A stretch of DNA of 64,000 nucleotides from an uncultured Atopobiaceae bacterium (GCA_947599965.1 CANQFP010000001.1:1-64000), one strand, 5' to 3'; positions 14,583 to 22,788 are shown, counted from the first letter of the stretch. The notes: generated by a model from the letters alone, not told the origin. Made by a program: numbers and translations.

Positions 14583-16001
14583 CTATCTCGTGACGATCGT
14601 GACCGGGACGTCGAAGATCTTCGCGACCTTCAGAATGGTATCGATATGGCGGCCGGAGGCGGCGGCCATGTGGTGCGTGGGGCCGGCTTCGCTCCACCGA
14701 TCGCAGAACGCGCGTGCGCCGCAGGAGAAGCGCGTGCGCATGTTCGTGTCGCCGAAGGTGAAGATGGGTCCGGGCTCGTTCACGCCCTCGGCCACCACGA
14801 ACGCGAAGTGCCCGTCGGCGTCCTGCGTGATGGCGAGGTAGGTCACGGGCCCGAGGTGCGGATAGAACTGGGTGAGGTAGCCGCCGCCGGTCTTGCCGTG
14901 GAAGACGGGCACGATCCTCATGGTCGGCTTCTCGGCCGAGATGTCCGCGTCGCCCGAGCCGGAGTGGCCGATGATGCAGATGTCCTCGTCGAAATCGATG
15001 GAGTACATCTCGGAGAGCTGCCCCGTGCCGGCGATGGTCTTCAAGATCCCCATCGCCATGGCCACCTTGATGTCACCTTCCACGGCGCAGGCCACGCCCT
15101 GCTTGATGAGCATGGAGAAGGCCGGGATGAGCATGGAATCGAGGATGCCCGCCTTACCTTGGGCGTAGCCGTCGTAGTGGGAGGCCACGAAGCCGAGCCG
15201 CTCCTCGCGCACCCAGGCCTCGAACGCCACCACGTAGCGCGCCATCTCCCAGACGGTCTCGACCGTGGCGCCGCCCTCGATGTCGAAGGTGGCGAGGATC
15301 TCCTCGGCCTTCGCGCGAATGGCCGCCTCGTCGGTGACGTCGTCGGCGATGGCCCAGAGCCTCTCCCAGTCGAACTGCTTGGTGTAGAGCCCCATGCGAT
15401 GGTAGAGGTTCGTCTCGTCGATGTAGAGATCCATCATGCCGGGGTAGGGCCGACCGATCTGGGCGAGGTTGAGCGAGCGGAAGCGCCGGCGCACCTGCGC
15501 CGCACGGCACCAATCCTCGATCTGGGCCCACGCCTCGGGATCTCCGCCCTCCTGGACGCCGGTGATGACGGCGTGGCGTTTGCCGGCACGCTCGAGGTCG
15601 GCCACCATCTCGCCCACCGCGCCGCATGCGTAGAGCTCCCCCAGCCAGGTGGCCGTGTCGGTGTGCTCGTAGTCGGGCGCCCGGAGCTTCTGGAGGTTCA
15701 CGAGCACCACCGGCACGTCGAGGTCGCGCACGGCCGGCAGCAGGTTGTAGCTCGTGGCGTAGGTGAGGAGCTGGCAGATCACGAGGTCCACGTCGGCGGC
15801 GCGGAAGGCCTCTCCCGCGGCCATGGCGAGCTCCTTGGTGGTGACGAGCCCGCCGTCCACGACGTCGACCGTGCCCGGCATCTGCGCGAGGAAGCTCGCG
15901 TACTGGGTACGGAACTCGCCCTCCAAGCTCGGAAACTGCGGAAGATACGCCCCGAGGGCGATGGAGAAGACGCCGACCTTGGCCCGGGTGTCGATGAGCA
16001 C
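14583..16001 (-). CDS. L-arabinose/L-fucose isomerase-family protein, candidate rhamnose isomerase substitute
   Basis: The 472-residue protein resembles AraA-like isomerases: LVICQLLTYATSYNLLPAV, VPVVLVNLQKLRAPDYEHT, then AVEGDIKVAMAMGILKTIAG and FHGKTGGGYLTQFYPHLGPV. It sits between rhamnulokinase and rhamnulose-1-phosphate aldolase, exactly where RhaA is expected. It does not resemble RhaA, a xylose-isomerase-like TIM barrel. It is therefore a likely non-homologous replacement that makes L-rhamnulose. I take the GTG at 16001, with AAGGGAGG seven bases upstream, over a longer frame to 16043. It is only distantly similar to the isomerase at 10764, despite equal length. Confidence 0.8.
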   Translation of the reverse strand: MLIDTRAKVGVFSIALGAYLPQFPSLEGEFRTQYASFLAQMPGTVDVVDGGLVTTKELAMAAGEAFRAADVDLVICQLLTYATSYNLLPAVRDLDVPVVLVNLQKLRAPDYEHTDTATWLGELYACGAVGEMVADLERAGKRHAVITGVQEGGDPEAWAQIEDWCRAAQVRRRFRSLNLAQIGRPYPGMMDLYIDETNLYHRMGLYTKQFDWERLWAIADDVTDEAAIRAKAEEILATFDIEGGATVETVWEMARYVVAFEAWVREERLGFVASHYDGYAQGKAGILDSMLIPAFSMLIKQGVACAVEGDIKVAMAMGILKTIAGTGQLSEMYSIDFDEDICIIGHSGSGDADISAEKPTMRIVPVFHGKTGGGYLTQFYPHLGPVTYLAITQDADGHFAFVVAEGVNEPGPIFTFGDTNMRTRFSCGARAFCDRWSEAGPTHHMAAASGRHIDTILKVAKIFDVPVTIVTR

Positions 16002-16049
16002 GATGGATCCTCCCTTTGGTCGATCGAAGCGTGCGGAGCGCAACGCGCG

Positions 16050-17540
16050 CTATTCGGGGTCGAAGCGCACGAGCTCGAACGAGTTCGCGATGATGCGTCG
16101 GGCGATGGCGAGGTTCGGGATGCTCCCGGCCGAGATCATCTGCACGACGAGGTTGCCGGCGCTCGTGGCCTCCACCGGTCCGGCGATGACGGGCTTGCCG
16201 CAGGCGTTGGCCGTGATCTGGTTGAGATGGCCGTCCTGCGATCCGCCGCCCACGATGGAGATGGCCCCGTAGCTCGCGTGCGTGATGGCCTCGATGCCCG
16301 CCACCGCGCGCTCGTAGGCGCTCCCGAGGCTGCGATAGATGCAGGTCATGAGCTCGCCCACCGTCGTCGGCAGCGGCTCGTTCGCCCCCGCGCACCAAGC
16401 GCAGACGGCCTCCATCATGGAGTGGGGCGCGAGGAATGCGTCGTCGTCCACGTCCACGAGGGAGGAAAAGTCCGGGGTCTCCACGGCGCAGGCGATGAGG
16501 TCCTCGAAGCCCACGGCCCGGTCGAGCCCGAGCGGCGCGATGGCGCCCGAGAGGGGTCGCGCGGCCTCCTCGCGACCGCTCACGTAGGAGACGCCGTTCA
16601 GCTCGCGGCGCACGGACTGGATCATCCAGAGCCCCATGATGTTCTTGAGGAAGCGGTAGGTTTTCGCGAAGCCGCCCTCGTTCGTGTAGTTGCCGTCGCG
16701 CGCGGCAGCGCTGAGCTCGGGTTCCCCTCGCTCGACGCCGAGCAGGCTCCACGTTCCCGAGGAGAGGATGATCGAGTTGCGCTCCGTCGCGGCGAGGTAG
16801 GCCGAGCCCGTATCGTGCGAGGCCACGAGCACGACGTTCGTGTCGTAGCCGATGCGCTCGGCGACCTTCGTCGTCACCTTGCCGAGGACGCGCCCTGGGA
16901 AGGAGAGCTCGCCGAAGAGCGCGCGCGGAATGCCGTAGGCGTCGAGGAGCCCCTCGTCCCAGGTCCTCGAGCGCGCGTTCACGAGCCCCGTCGTCGTGGC
17001 GTTCGTGTACTCCTGCGCCTTCACGCCCGTGAGGAGAAAGCCGAGGTAGTCGGGGACCATGAGGAGCGCTCGGGCCTCTGCGAACGCGTCCGGCGTCTCG
17101 CGTCTTTGGGCCAGGAGCTGGTAGACGGTGTTGATGGGGTTTCGTTGGATGCCGGTTCTCGCCCAGGCCACGCGCGGAGGCACGAGCGCGTCGGCGACGG
17201 CGAACATGCCGTCGGTGCGCAGATCGCGGTAGGCCACCACGTCGCCGATCAGGCGATCCTCGGCGTCGAGGAGCGCGTAGTCCACGCCCCAACTGTCGAT
17301 GGCCACGCTCGCGGGCTCGAAGCCGTGCTCCCTGCACAGGGCGAGCCCCTCGAGGATCTCCTCGAAGAGCTCGTCGATCTTCCAGCAATCGTGGCCCGCG
17401 GTGCGCCGCTGGCCGTTCTCGAAGCGATGGATCTCCTCCGAACGCAGGAGATCGTCGTGCTCGAGCCAGCCCACGACGACGCGACCGCTCGACGCGCCGA
17501 GGTCGATGGCGGCATGGCAGTGCCTGCGCATCTTCCCCAT
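16050..17540 (-). CDS. rhaB: Rhamnulokinase
   Basis: The 496-residue FGGY kinase has the RhaB-type first motif AAIDLGASSGRVVVGW, then DSWGVDYALLD, NPINTVYQLL, SHDTGSAYLA, ILSSGTWSLLG and IVGGGSQDGHLNQITANACG. It phosphorylates L-rhamnulose to L-rhamnulose 1-phosphate. It follows the EIIA gene by 15 bases and precedes the isomerase by 48. Two ATGs three codons apart (17540, 17531) are possible starts; neither has a strong ribosome site, so coupling to the EIIA gene is likely. The need for a free-sugar kinase shows that rhamnose is not phosphorylated by the PTS itself but released inside the cell. Confidence 0.95.
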   Translation of the reverse strand: MGKMRRHCHAAIDLGASSGRVVVGWLEHDDLLRSEEIHRFENGQRRTAGHDCWKIDELFEEILEGLALCREHGFEPASVAIDSWGVDYALLDAEDRLIGDVVAYRDLRTDGMFAVADALVPPRVAWARTGIQRNPINTVYQLLAQRRETPDAFAEARALLMVPDYLGFLLTGVKAQEYTNATTTGLVNARSRTWDEGLLDAYGIPRALFGELSFPGRVLGKVTTKVAERIGYDTNVVLVASHDTGSAYLAATERNSIILSSGTWSLLGVERGEPELSAAARDGNYTNEGGFAKTYRFLKNIMGLWMIQSVRRELNGVSYVSGREEAARPLSGAIAPLGLDRAVGFEDLIACAVETPDFSSLVDVDDDAFLAPHSMMEAVCAWCAGANEPLPTTVGELMTCIYRSLGSAYERAVAGIEAITHASYGAISIVGGGSQDGHLNQITANACGKPVIAGPVEATSAGNLVVQMISAGSIPNLAIARRIIANSFELVRFDPE

Positions 17541-17555
17541 GGCGCGACGCCCGGG

Positions 17556-18068
17556 CTAGCTGACGGTGATGACCGGCTGGCCGGCCTTCACGGGCTGCGG
17601 GTCGATGGAGTTCACGGAATCGTACTCGGCGGTGTTGGAGATGAGGACCATGACGTCGTCGGGGTGCCCGGCCTTCTTGATCTTGGCGCGGTCGAAGGTG
17701 ACGAGCGGCTGGCCGGCCTTCACCTTCTCATCCTGCTTGACGTACATCTGGAAGCCCTCGCCCTTCATCTGGACGGTGTCCACGCCGATGTGGATGAGGA
17801 CCTCGACGCCGTCATCGGAGAGCAGGCCGACGCCGTGGCCGGAGCCCATGGTGGCGGAGACGGTGCCGTTGAAGGGAGCGTAGGCCACCGAGCCGGAGGG
17901 CTTGATGACGATGCCCTGGCCGAGGATGCCCTGGGCGAAGACGGGATCCGGGGCCTCGGAAAGCGCGACGGCCTCACCGTCGACGGGCGCGAGCACGGTC
18001 TTGGGCGCCGGCGTGCAGGCGATCGGCTCGGGCTTGGACGGCTTCTTGAACTTATCGAAGAGACCCAT
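17556..18068 (-). CDS. crr: PTS EIIA, glucose family
   Basis: The 170-residue soluble protein is an EIIA-Glc domain: an unstructured start with MGLFDKFKK, then VLAPVDGEAVALSEAPDPVFA and FAQGILGQG. The active-site histidine is in EVLIHIGVDTVQMKGEGF. It accepts phosphate from HPr and gives it to EIIB. No EIIB or EIIC is fused to it, so it is the natural partner of the EIIBC at 5517-6986 and the EIIC at 2561-3802, which lack EIIA. It leads the rhamnose operon, which ties that operon to the PTS operon. AAGGA precedes the ATG. Confidence 0.93.
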   Translation of the reverse strand: MGLFDKFKKPSKPEPIACTPAPKTVLAPVDGEAVALSEAPDPVFAQGILGQGIVIKPSGSVAYAPFNGTVSATMGSGHGVGLLSDDGVEVLIHIGVDTVQMKGEGFQMYVKQDEKVKAGQPLVTFDRAKIKKAGHPDDVMVLISNTAEYDSVNSIDPQPVKAGQPVITVS

Positions 18069-18138
18069 GGGATTCCTTTCGTCGGGGTATTTTCTGTTTT
18101 GTACTGCGCAACCTCGGCACCCCCCACTCCGTGGCCAC

Positions 18139-18150
18139 GTTTAGTAAATC
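18139..18150. promoter_or_regulatory. Operator-like site upstream of the EIIA-rhamnose operon
   Basis: GTTTAGTAAATC shares its ten-base core GTTTAGTAAA with the reverse complement of 12302-12311, and its last eleven bases match the palindrome at 7077-7089. It lies 71-82 bases before the EIIA start. No convincing -10/-35 pair is visible between it and the gene. The remaining 340-base gap (18069-18408) also holds element copy 3; the stretch 18151-18280 shows nothing else I can name. Confidence 0.55.
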
Positions 18151-18296
18151 ATGCAACCCCCACACCACGTTCGCTCGCCAATCCGCGAACGGCACGCGAG
18201 CGCCCATCGGCTACGGGTTCGTTCAAACGTCAGGGAGATGGCTCTGGAATGCTGCTCCGGCGATTGCAGAGCTGCAGGTCATCGAAACGCCGGCGA

Positions 18297-18399
18297 GAAG
18301 CTTCGGGGTGCCTCGGATAGACGGGATCTCGGGCGCGTAGCGCAACTTCGCCCCTCGAGCGCCCGAGATCGCGGCTCGATGAGGTGCATCCGGAGCTTC
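18297..18399 (-). repeat. Structured palindromic repeat, copy 3 (3' of the P-type ATPase gene), with compensating changes
   Basis: The outer arms are 18297-18314 (GAAGCTTCGGGGTGCCTC) and 18381-18399 (ending CCGGAGCTTC). The apical stem is GATCTCGGGCGC/GCGCCCGAGATC (18325-18336, 18359-18370) around GTAGCGCAACTTCGC. Relative to copies 1 and 2, the outer arm changes GGCGTC:GACGCC to GAAGCT:AGCTTC, and the apical stem is replaced on both sides while pairing stays perfect. The core GTAGCGCAACTTCGC, CGGGGTGCC and GGTGCATCCGG are kept. It starts 9 bases past the ATPase stop codon. Confidence 0.8.
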
Positions 18400-18408
18400 G
18401 CGGCGTCG

Positions 18409-20766
18409 TCAAAGCCTCGTGATCATCAACCGCATCCCGTTCAGGATGACGAGGAGGGCGACGCCGGTGTCGGCGAAGATGGCGGCGCCCATGCCGGCGA
18501 GACCGAGGACGGCGAGCACCATCACGACGAACTTCACGATGATGGCGAAGGCGATGTTCTCGCGCACCACGCGAAGCGTGCGCTTCGACAGCTTGAGGAA
18601 GGCGGGCAGCGCCGAGAGATCGCCGGCGAGAAGCGCCACGTCGGCCACCTCGAGGGCGGTATCGGAGGCGGCGGCGCCCATGGTGATGCCGAGATCGGCC
18701 TGGGCGAGCGCCGGCGCGTCGTTGATGCCGTCGCCCACCATGGCGACGATGCGCCCCCGCTCCTCGAGCTCCCGGATGGCGGCGAGCTTGTCGTCGGGCA
18801 GGAGCCGGGCGCGCACGGTGGTGATGCCGAGGGAGGCCGCCACGGCCGTTGCCGCGCGTTCGTTGTCGCCGGTGAGCATGACCGTTTGGGCGACTCCGGC
18901 CGAAGCGAGGCGGGCGATGGCCTCGGCGCTCGAGGCGCGCACCGCGTCGCGCAGTCCGAGCACGCCGAGGAGCTCGGCCGAGGCGCCCGTGCCCCGCACG
19001 ACGCCGAGGGCCGTGCCACCGTCGCGCTCGATCTCGGCGATCGCCTCGGCGGCGAAGGCCGGGAGCTCGCCGAGCGCCTCGCGCACAAAGGAGGGCTTGC
19101 CCACGCGAAGCTCGGCTCCCTCGGCCTCGCCCTCCATGCCGTGGCCCGCCACCTCGCGCACGCCCTCGGCCTTGAGCGCCCGGGCGACGCCCACGGCCTC
19201 GGCGGCGTCCACGACGGCGAGGGCGAGCGGGTGCGTGGAATCGGCCTCGAGCGCGGCAGCGGCGGCGAGCACATCGGCCTCCACCTCGCCCGGAGCGCAG
19301 ACGACCCGCACCACCGAGGGACGCCCCTCGGTGACGGTGCCCGTCTTGTCGAAGGCGACCGCGTCCACCTTCGATGCGATGTCGAGGTAGGCTCCGCCCT
19401 TCACGAGCACGCCGATCTTGGCGGCCCGCGTGATGGCGGAGACGAAGGAGACGGGTGTCGAGATCACGAGCGCGCAGGGACAGGCGATGACGAGCAGCGT
19501 GAGCGCGCGCCAGATCCAGGCGAGCCACTCCACCGGCTGGCCGAAGAGCGCGAGGACGAGGGGCACGCCGAGCCCCACGACGAGTGCGACGGCCACGACG
19601 ATGGGCGTGTAGACGGCGGCGAAGCGGTCGACGAAGGATTCGTAGGGCGCACGCTCGGCCTGAGCACCCTGCACGAGGTTCACGATACGCGCGAGCGTGC
19701 CGCAGTCGGCGTCATCGGTCACCCGCACCGTGAGCGTGCCCACGGTGTTGAGCGTGCCGCCGAAGACGGCGTCGCCGGGGCCCTTGTCGAGCGGCACGGA
19801 TTCACCCGTCACGGGCGATTCGTCGAGCGCCGAATCGCCCTCGAGGATGACTCCGTCCAAGGGCACGCGCTCGCCGGGCAGCACGCGGACGGCCCAGCCC
19901 TCCTCCACGTCGTCGAGCTCCACGTCGCGCGTGGCGTCGCCCTCCACCACGTGGGCGATCTCGGGCGCGAGCGCCATGAGGTTCTCGATCGAGCCGCGGG
20001 TCTTGCGCATCGACCAGCCCTCGAGCCACTCCCCGATCTGGTCGAGGAAGATGACGATGGCGGCGTCGCGGAAGGTGTCGAGCGCGTCCATGCCTGCTCC
20101 GAGCTCGTAGAAGCCCATGATGAGCGCGCCGAGGACGGCGATGCCCATGAGGACGTTCATGTCGGCGGTCCTGCGCCCGAGGGCGGCTTGGGCCATGGGG
20201 CCGACGAAGACGAGCCCCGCCGCGGCCGCGATCGTGTAGACGACGACCGAGGGGGCGAGCGCACCCAGCGCGAACTCGAGGATGAGGCCGAGCGCGATGC
20301 CCGCCCCGGAGACGCCCATGAGGAGCACCTCGCGATGCTCGTCCCACCAGGAACGCGAGGCGTCGAGGCGCTCGAGTTCCTCCTCGGGAAGGTCGAGGTC
20401 GAGCCCGCAGGAGCGCACCGCGCCGAGCACGGCCTTCTCCACGCTCACGGCGCTCGCGTCGGGCGCGGCGATGACGGTGAGCGTGGACGTGACGTAGTCG
20501 AGCGAGGCGTCGACGACGCCGTCGGCGATGCGCACGGCGTTCTCCGCGCCCTTGGCGCAGGAGGGGCAGTCGATGCCCGTGACGGTGAAGGTGAAATCGG
20601 GATCGGCGTCGAGATGATGGGAGACGATCGCCGCGTGGGCGTGGTCGTGCTCGCGGGCGCACGCCCCGTCGAGCTCGCGGGCGCAGGGCTCGCCGGCGGC
20701 GGGCGCACTCGCAGGTGAGGGCGCTTCGGCCCCTTCGATCGGACGTTCCAAGGTGACGGTCGACAT
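18409..20766 (-). CDS. P1B-type heavy-metal ATPase (Zn/Cd/Pb exporter type)
   Basis: A 785-residue pump. Its N-terminus has a His-rich stretch (HDHAHAAIVSHH) and one heavy-metal-associated domain with GIDCPSCA. The membrane core contains the ion motif CPC in VIACPCALVIS. Cytosolic motifs are TGES, the phosphorylated Asp in DKTGT, the STHPLA motif of P1B pumps and GDGINDAP. The CPC plus His-rich entry, together with the SmtB-like sensor beside it, favours the zinc/cadmium/lead group over copper. It starts 9 bases after the ArsR-family stop codon, so both share a promoter at about 21198. It exports metal when cytosolic levels rise. Confidence 0.93.
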   Translation of the reverse strand: MSTVTLERPIEGAEAPSPASAPAAGEPCARELDGACAREHDHAHAAIVSHHLDADPDFTFTVTGIDCPSCAKGAENAVRIADGVVDASLDYVTSTLTVIAAPDASAVSVEKAVLGAVRSCGLDLDLPEEELERLDASRSWWDEHREVLLMGVSGAGIALGLILEFALGALAPSVVVYTIAAAAGLVFVGPMAQAALGRRTADMNVLMGIAVLGALIMGFYELGAGMDALDTFRDAAIVIFLDQIGEWLEGWSMRKTRGSIENLMALAPEIAHVVEGDATRDVELDDVEEGWAVRVLPGERVPLDGVILEGDSALDESPVTGESVPLDKGPGDAVFGGTLNTVGTLTVRVTDDADCGTLARIVNLVQGAQAERAPYESFVDRFAAVYTPIVVAVALVVGLGVPLVLALFGQPVEWLAWIWRALTLLVIACPCALVISTPVSFVSAITRAAKIGVLVKGGAYLDIASKVDAVAFDKTGTVTEGRPSVVRVVCAPGEVEADVLAAAAALEADSTHPLALAVVDAAEAVGVARALKAEGVREVAGHGMEGEAEGAELRVGKPSFVREALGELPAFAAEAIAEIERDGGTALGVVRGTGASAELLGVLGLRDAVRASSAEAIARLASAGVAQTVMLTGDNERAATAVAASLGITTVRARLLPDDKLAAIRELEERGRIVAMVGDGINDAPALAQADLGITMGAAASDTALEVADVALLAGDLSALPAFLKLSKRTLRVVRENIAFAIIVKFVVMVLAVLGLAGMGAAIFADTGVALLVILNGMRLMITRL

Positions 20767-20775
20767 CTCGGCCCC

Positions 20776-21144
20776 CTACTCCGGCCAGTGCCCGGCGTGC
20801 TCGAGGCCCACGGCGATGAGCGTGGCCACGTGCTCGTCGGCGAGCGCGTAGATGGAGCGCTGCCCCTCGCGCCGCATGGTCACGAGACCGCGATCGCGGA
20901 GGAGCCGCAGCTGGTGCGAGATGGCGGATTGCGAGACGCCGCAGAGGCGCTGGAGCTCGCCCACCGAGCGCTCGCTCGTGGTGAGTGCACCGAGGATGCG
21001 GAAGCGCGTGTAGTCGGCGAGCGCGTCGAAGATCTGCGTCGTGGCGTAGATGACGTCGTCATCCTCGAGGTAGGACGCCCATTCGTCGGGCGCTTCCTCC
21101 CCATCGACGAGGTGGAGCTCCTTCCCCCGCACCGCATCCGCCAT
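20776..21144 (-). CDS. ArsR/SmtB-family metal sensor repressor
   Basis: The 122-residue winged-helix protein has the recognition region GVSQSAISHQLRLLRDRGLV followed by a beta wing (MRREGQRSIYAL). At the C-terminal helix, Asp103, His105, His116 and His119 fit the alpha-5 zinc site DxHx10HxxH of SmtB/CzrA. The alpha-3 site cysteines of cadmium/lead sensors are not present (SVGELQRLCGV has a single Cys). It should release DNA on binding zinc. It precedes the ATPase in one operon and has an operator-like palindrome in its own leader, giving autorepression. Confidence 0.93.
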   Translation of the reverse strand: MADAVRGKELHLVDGEEAPDEWASYLEDDDVIYATTQIFDALADYTRFRILGALTTSERSVGELQRLCGVSQSAISHQLRLLRDRGLVTMRREGQRSIYALADEHVATLIAVGLEHAGHWPE

Positions 21145-21163
21145 GGCATCCTCCCATCAAATA

Positions 21164-21198
21164 TATGAACACATGCTCATACCTTTGATAGAAGTATA
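21164..21198 (-). promoter_or_regulatory. Metal-operon promoter and ArsR/SmtB-type operator
   Basis: TATACT on the minus strand (plus 21193-21198) fits a -10 box. Just downstream, 21164-21181 reads TATGAACACATGCTCATA, an imperfect palindrome (7 of 9 pairs) of the kind bound by SmtB/CzrA repressors. Its position over the transcript start suits repression. GGGAGG then precedes the repressor ATG. Confidence 0.65.
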
Positions 21199-21274
21199 GC
21201 CACCGGCGCGACCCGCGCACCGTCTCGCCCCCTGCAATCCGCGAGCGGTCGGCTCCTCGCGTGAATCGGGGAAC

Positions 21275-21316
21275 GGCCCCGCCGCCTGCTCCCGCGAGGG
21301 GCTCGGCGACGGGGCC
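21275..21316 (-). terminator. Hairpin after the dipeptidase gene
   Basis: GGCCCCG (21275-21281) pairs with CGGGGCC (21310-21316), with further GC pairing inside. It lies 27-68 bases past the dipeptidase stop and before the metal operon promoter. No T-run follows, so it is only a candidate terminator. Confidence 0.45.
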
Positions 21317-21342
21317 TCGTCTGCGCGAAGGATGTGACGCGC

Positions 21343-22788
21343 TTAGAGATCGAGCAGCATCAAGCGGCCGATGGCGTCGATGTAGACGGCGAGGGCGGTC
21401 TTCAAGAGATCCTCGCGAATGCCCTCGTTTGCGCCGTGGACATCTCCCACCCACTCGGGCTTGGGGTCTTCAGGCTCCTCGGGGCCGAAGGCGACGGCCT
21501 TCTCGAAGTGGCGCGCGTAGGTGCCGCCGCCGATGGTGTAGGCCGGCTCGTCTCGGCCGGTACGCTCGCGATAGACGGCCATGAGCGCGTTGATCTCGGG
21601 CGAATCCGGCTTCACGTAGAAGGGCACGTTGTCCGCGAGCCTCTCGAAGGTGCAGGCGTGCTCCGCCGCCGCAGCGGAGAGGACATCGACGATCTCCTCG
21701 CCGGTGATGCTCGTCACGTAGCGGGAGTCGACGGTCTGGGTGAAGCGGCCGTCCTCGGTGGTGCGCACGACGCCGCCCACCACCGTGCTCCTCCCGAAGA
21801 GCTCGTCGGTGGCGGCGATGCCGATCTGCTCGCCGTAGTCGTCCGCGAGAAGGGTCGCCTGGAGCTCGAGGAACGGACGCTGAGCCTCGTCGAAGAGAGC
21901 GTTTTCGAGGAGATAGGCGTTCAGGAGCTTGATCGCGTTCAGCGTGCCCTCGGGCCTGGAGGCGTGCCCCGCGATGCCCCTGGCGCAGAGCCTGGCGCGT
22001 CCCTCGCCGCACGGCTCGACGGTGATTCCATCCGCGGGCGGCAGGAGCTCGGCCGCCACCGCCACCACGGCCTCGGCCTTGGAGGGAACGGCGTTCGCCA
22101 CGGTGCCGCCGTCGAAGGACACGAGCTTCGCGCCGGCCACGGGAGCGGAGGTGAAGAGCCCGTGGAAGATGCCCTTCTCGCCGTAGCAGACGGGGAAATC
22201 GGCGTCGGGCGTGAAGAGGAAGGCGGGGCTCCCCTCGTGCGCCTCGTAGACGTCCGCGTCACGCATGCCCGTCTCCTCGTTGGAGCCGATGATCGCACGC
22301 AGGGTGTAGGGCAGTCGCACGCCCTCTTCCTTGAGCTTGGCGAAGAAGGCCGCCGCCCAGAGCGTGAGGATGAGCGGGCCCTTGTCGTCGGCGACGCCGC
22401 GGCCCACGAGCCAGCCCTCGCGCTCGACCATCTCGAAGGGATCGCTCTCCCAATCCTGCCCGCCCACGGGCACCACGTCGGCGTGGCACATGGTGGCGAG
22501 GATCCGCGTGCTCTCACCGGGCACGTCCGCCCAGGCCACGTAGCCGTGGTCGTCGTGCGCCTTGAGCCCGAGACGCTCGGCGATCTCGAGCGCGCAGTCG
22601 ACGGCCTTGCGCGGCCCCGGGCCGTAGGGGGCGCCCGGCACGGCGGCCTTCAGATCCTCGACGCTCTCGATGGCCACGATCGAGCGGATGTCCTCGATCA
22701 CCTGCAGCCAGACCTTGTCGATGTAGGCGTCGACCACGCCCCTCCATTCGGGCGTGGTGGGATCGAGAACGCGGTCGTCGAGTGACAT
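21343..22788 (-). CDS. pepV: M20-family dipeptidase (PepV-like)
   Basis: The 481-residue protein has the co-catalytic zinc motifs of M20 peptidases: MCHADVVPVG, GRGVADDKGPLI (bridging Asp) and GSNEETGMRD (general-base Glu and ligand). Later come AGHASRPEGTLNAIKLL and the C-terminal ligand region TIGGGTYARHF. Length and motifs fit PepV, a cytosolic enzyme that cuts dipeptides including those with D- or beta-amino N-termini. I place the start at ATG 22788, after GGAGGG; the reading frame extends further upstream to 23088 but that part is shadow coding. No linked transporter is present. Confidence 0.9.
   Translation of the reverse strand: MSLDDRVLDPTTPEWRGVVDAYIDKVWLQVIEDIRSIVAIESVEDLKAAVPGAPYGPGPRKAVDCALEIAERLGLKAHDDHGYVAWADVPGESTRILATMCHADVVPVGGQDWESDPFEMVEREGWLVGRGVADDKGPLILTLWAAAFFAKLKEEGVRLPYTLRAIIGSNEETGMRDADVYEAHEGSPAFLFTPDADFPVCYGEKGIFHGLFTSAPVAGAKLVSFDGGTVANAVPSKAEAVVAVAAELLPPADGITVEPCGEGRARLCARGIAGHASRPEGTLNAIKLLNAYLLENALFDEAQRPFLELQATLLADDYGEQIGIAATDELFGRSTVVGGVVRTTEDGRFTQTVDSRYVTSITGEEIVDVLSAAAAEHACTFERLADNVPFYVKPDSPEINALMAVYRERTGRDEPAYTIGGGTYARHFEKAVAFGPEEPEDPKPEWVGDVHGANEGIREDLLKTALAVYIDAIGRLMLLDL

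Noticed and set aside
2455-18399. CRISPR array or insertion sequence
   Set aside because: The repeats are few, long and palindromic, without regular unique spacers or cas genes, and no transposase or integrase is present anywhere in the window.
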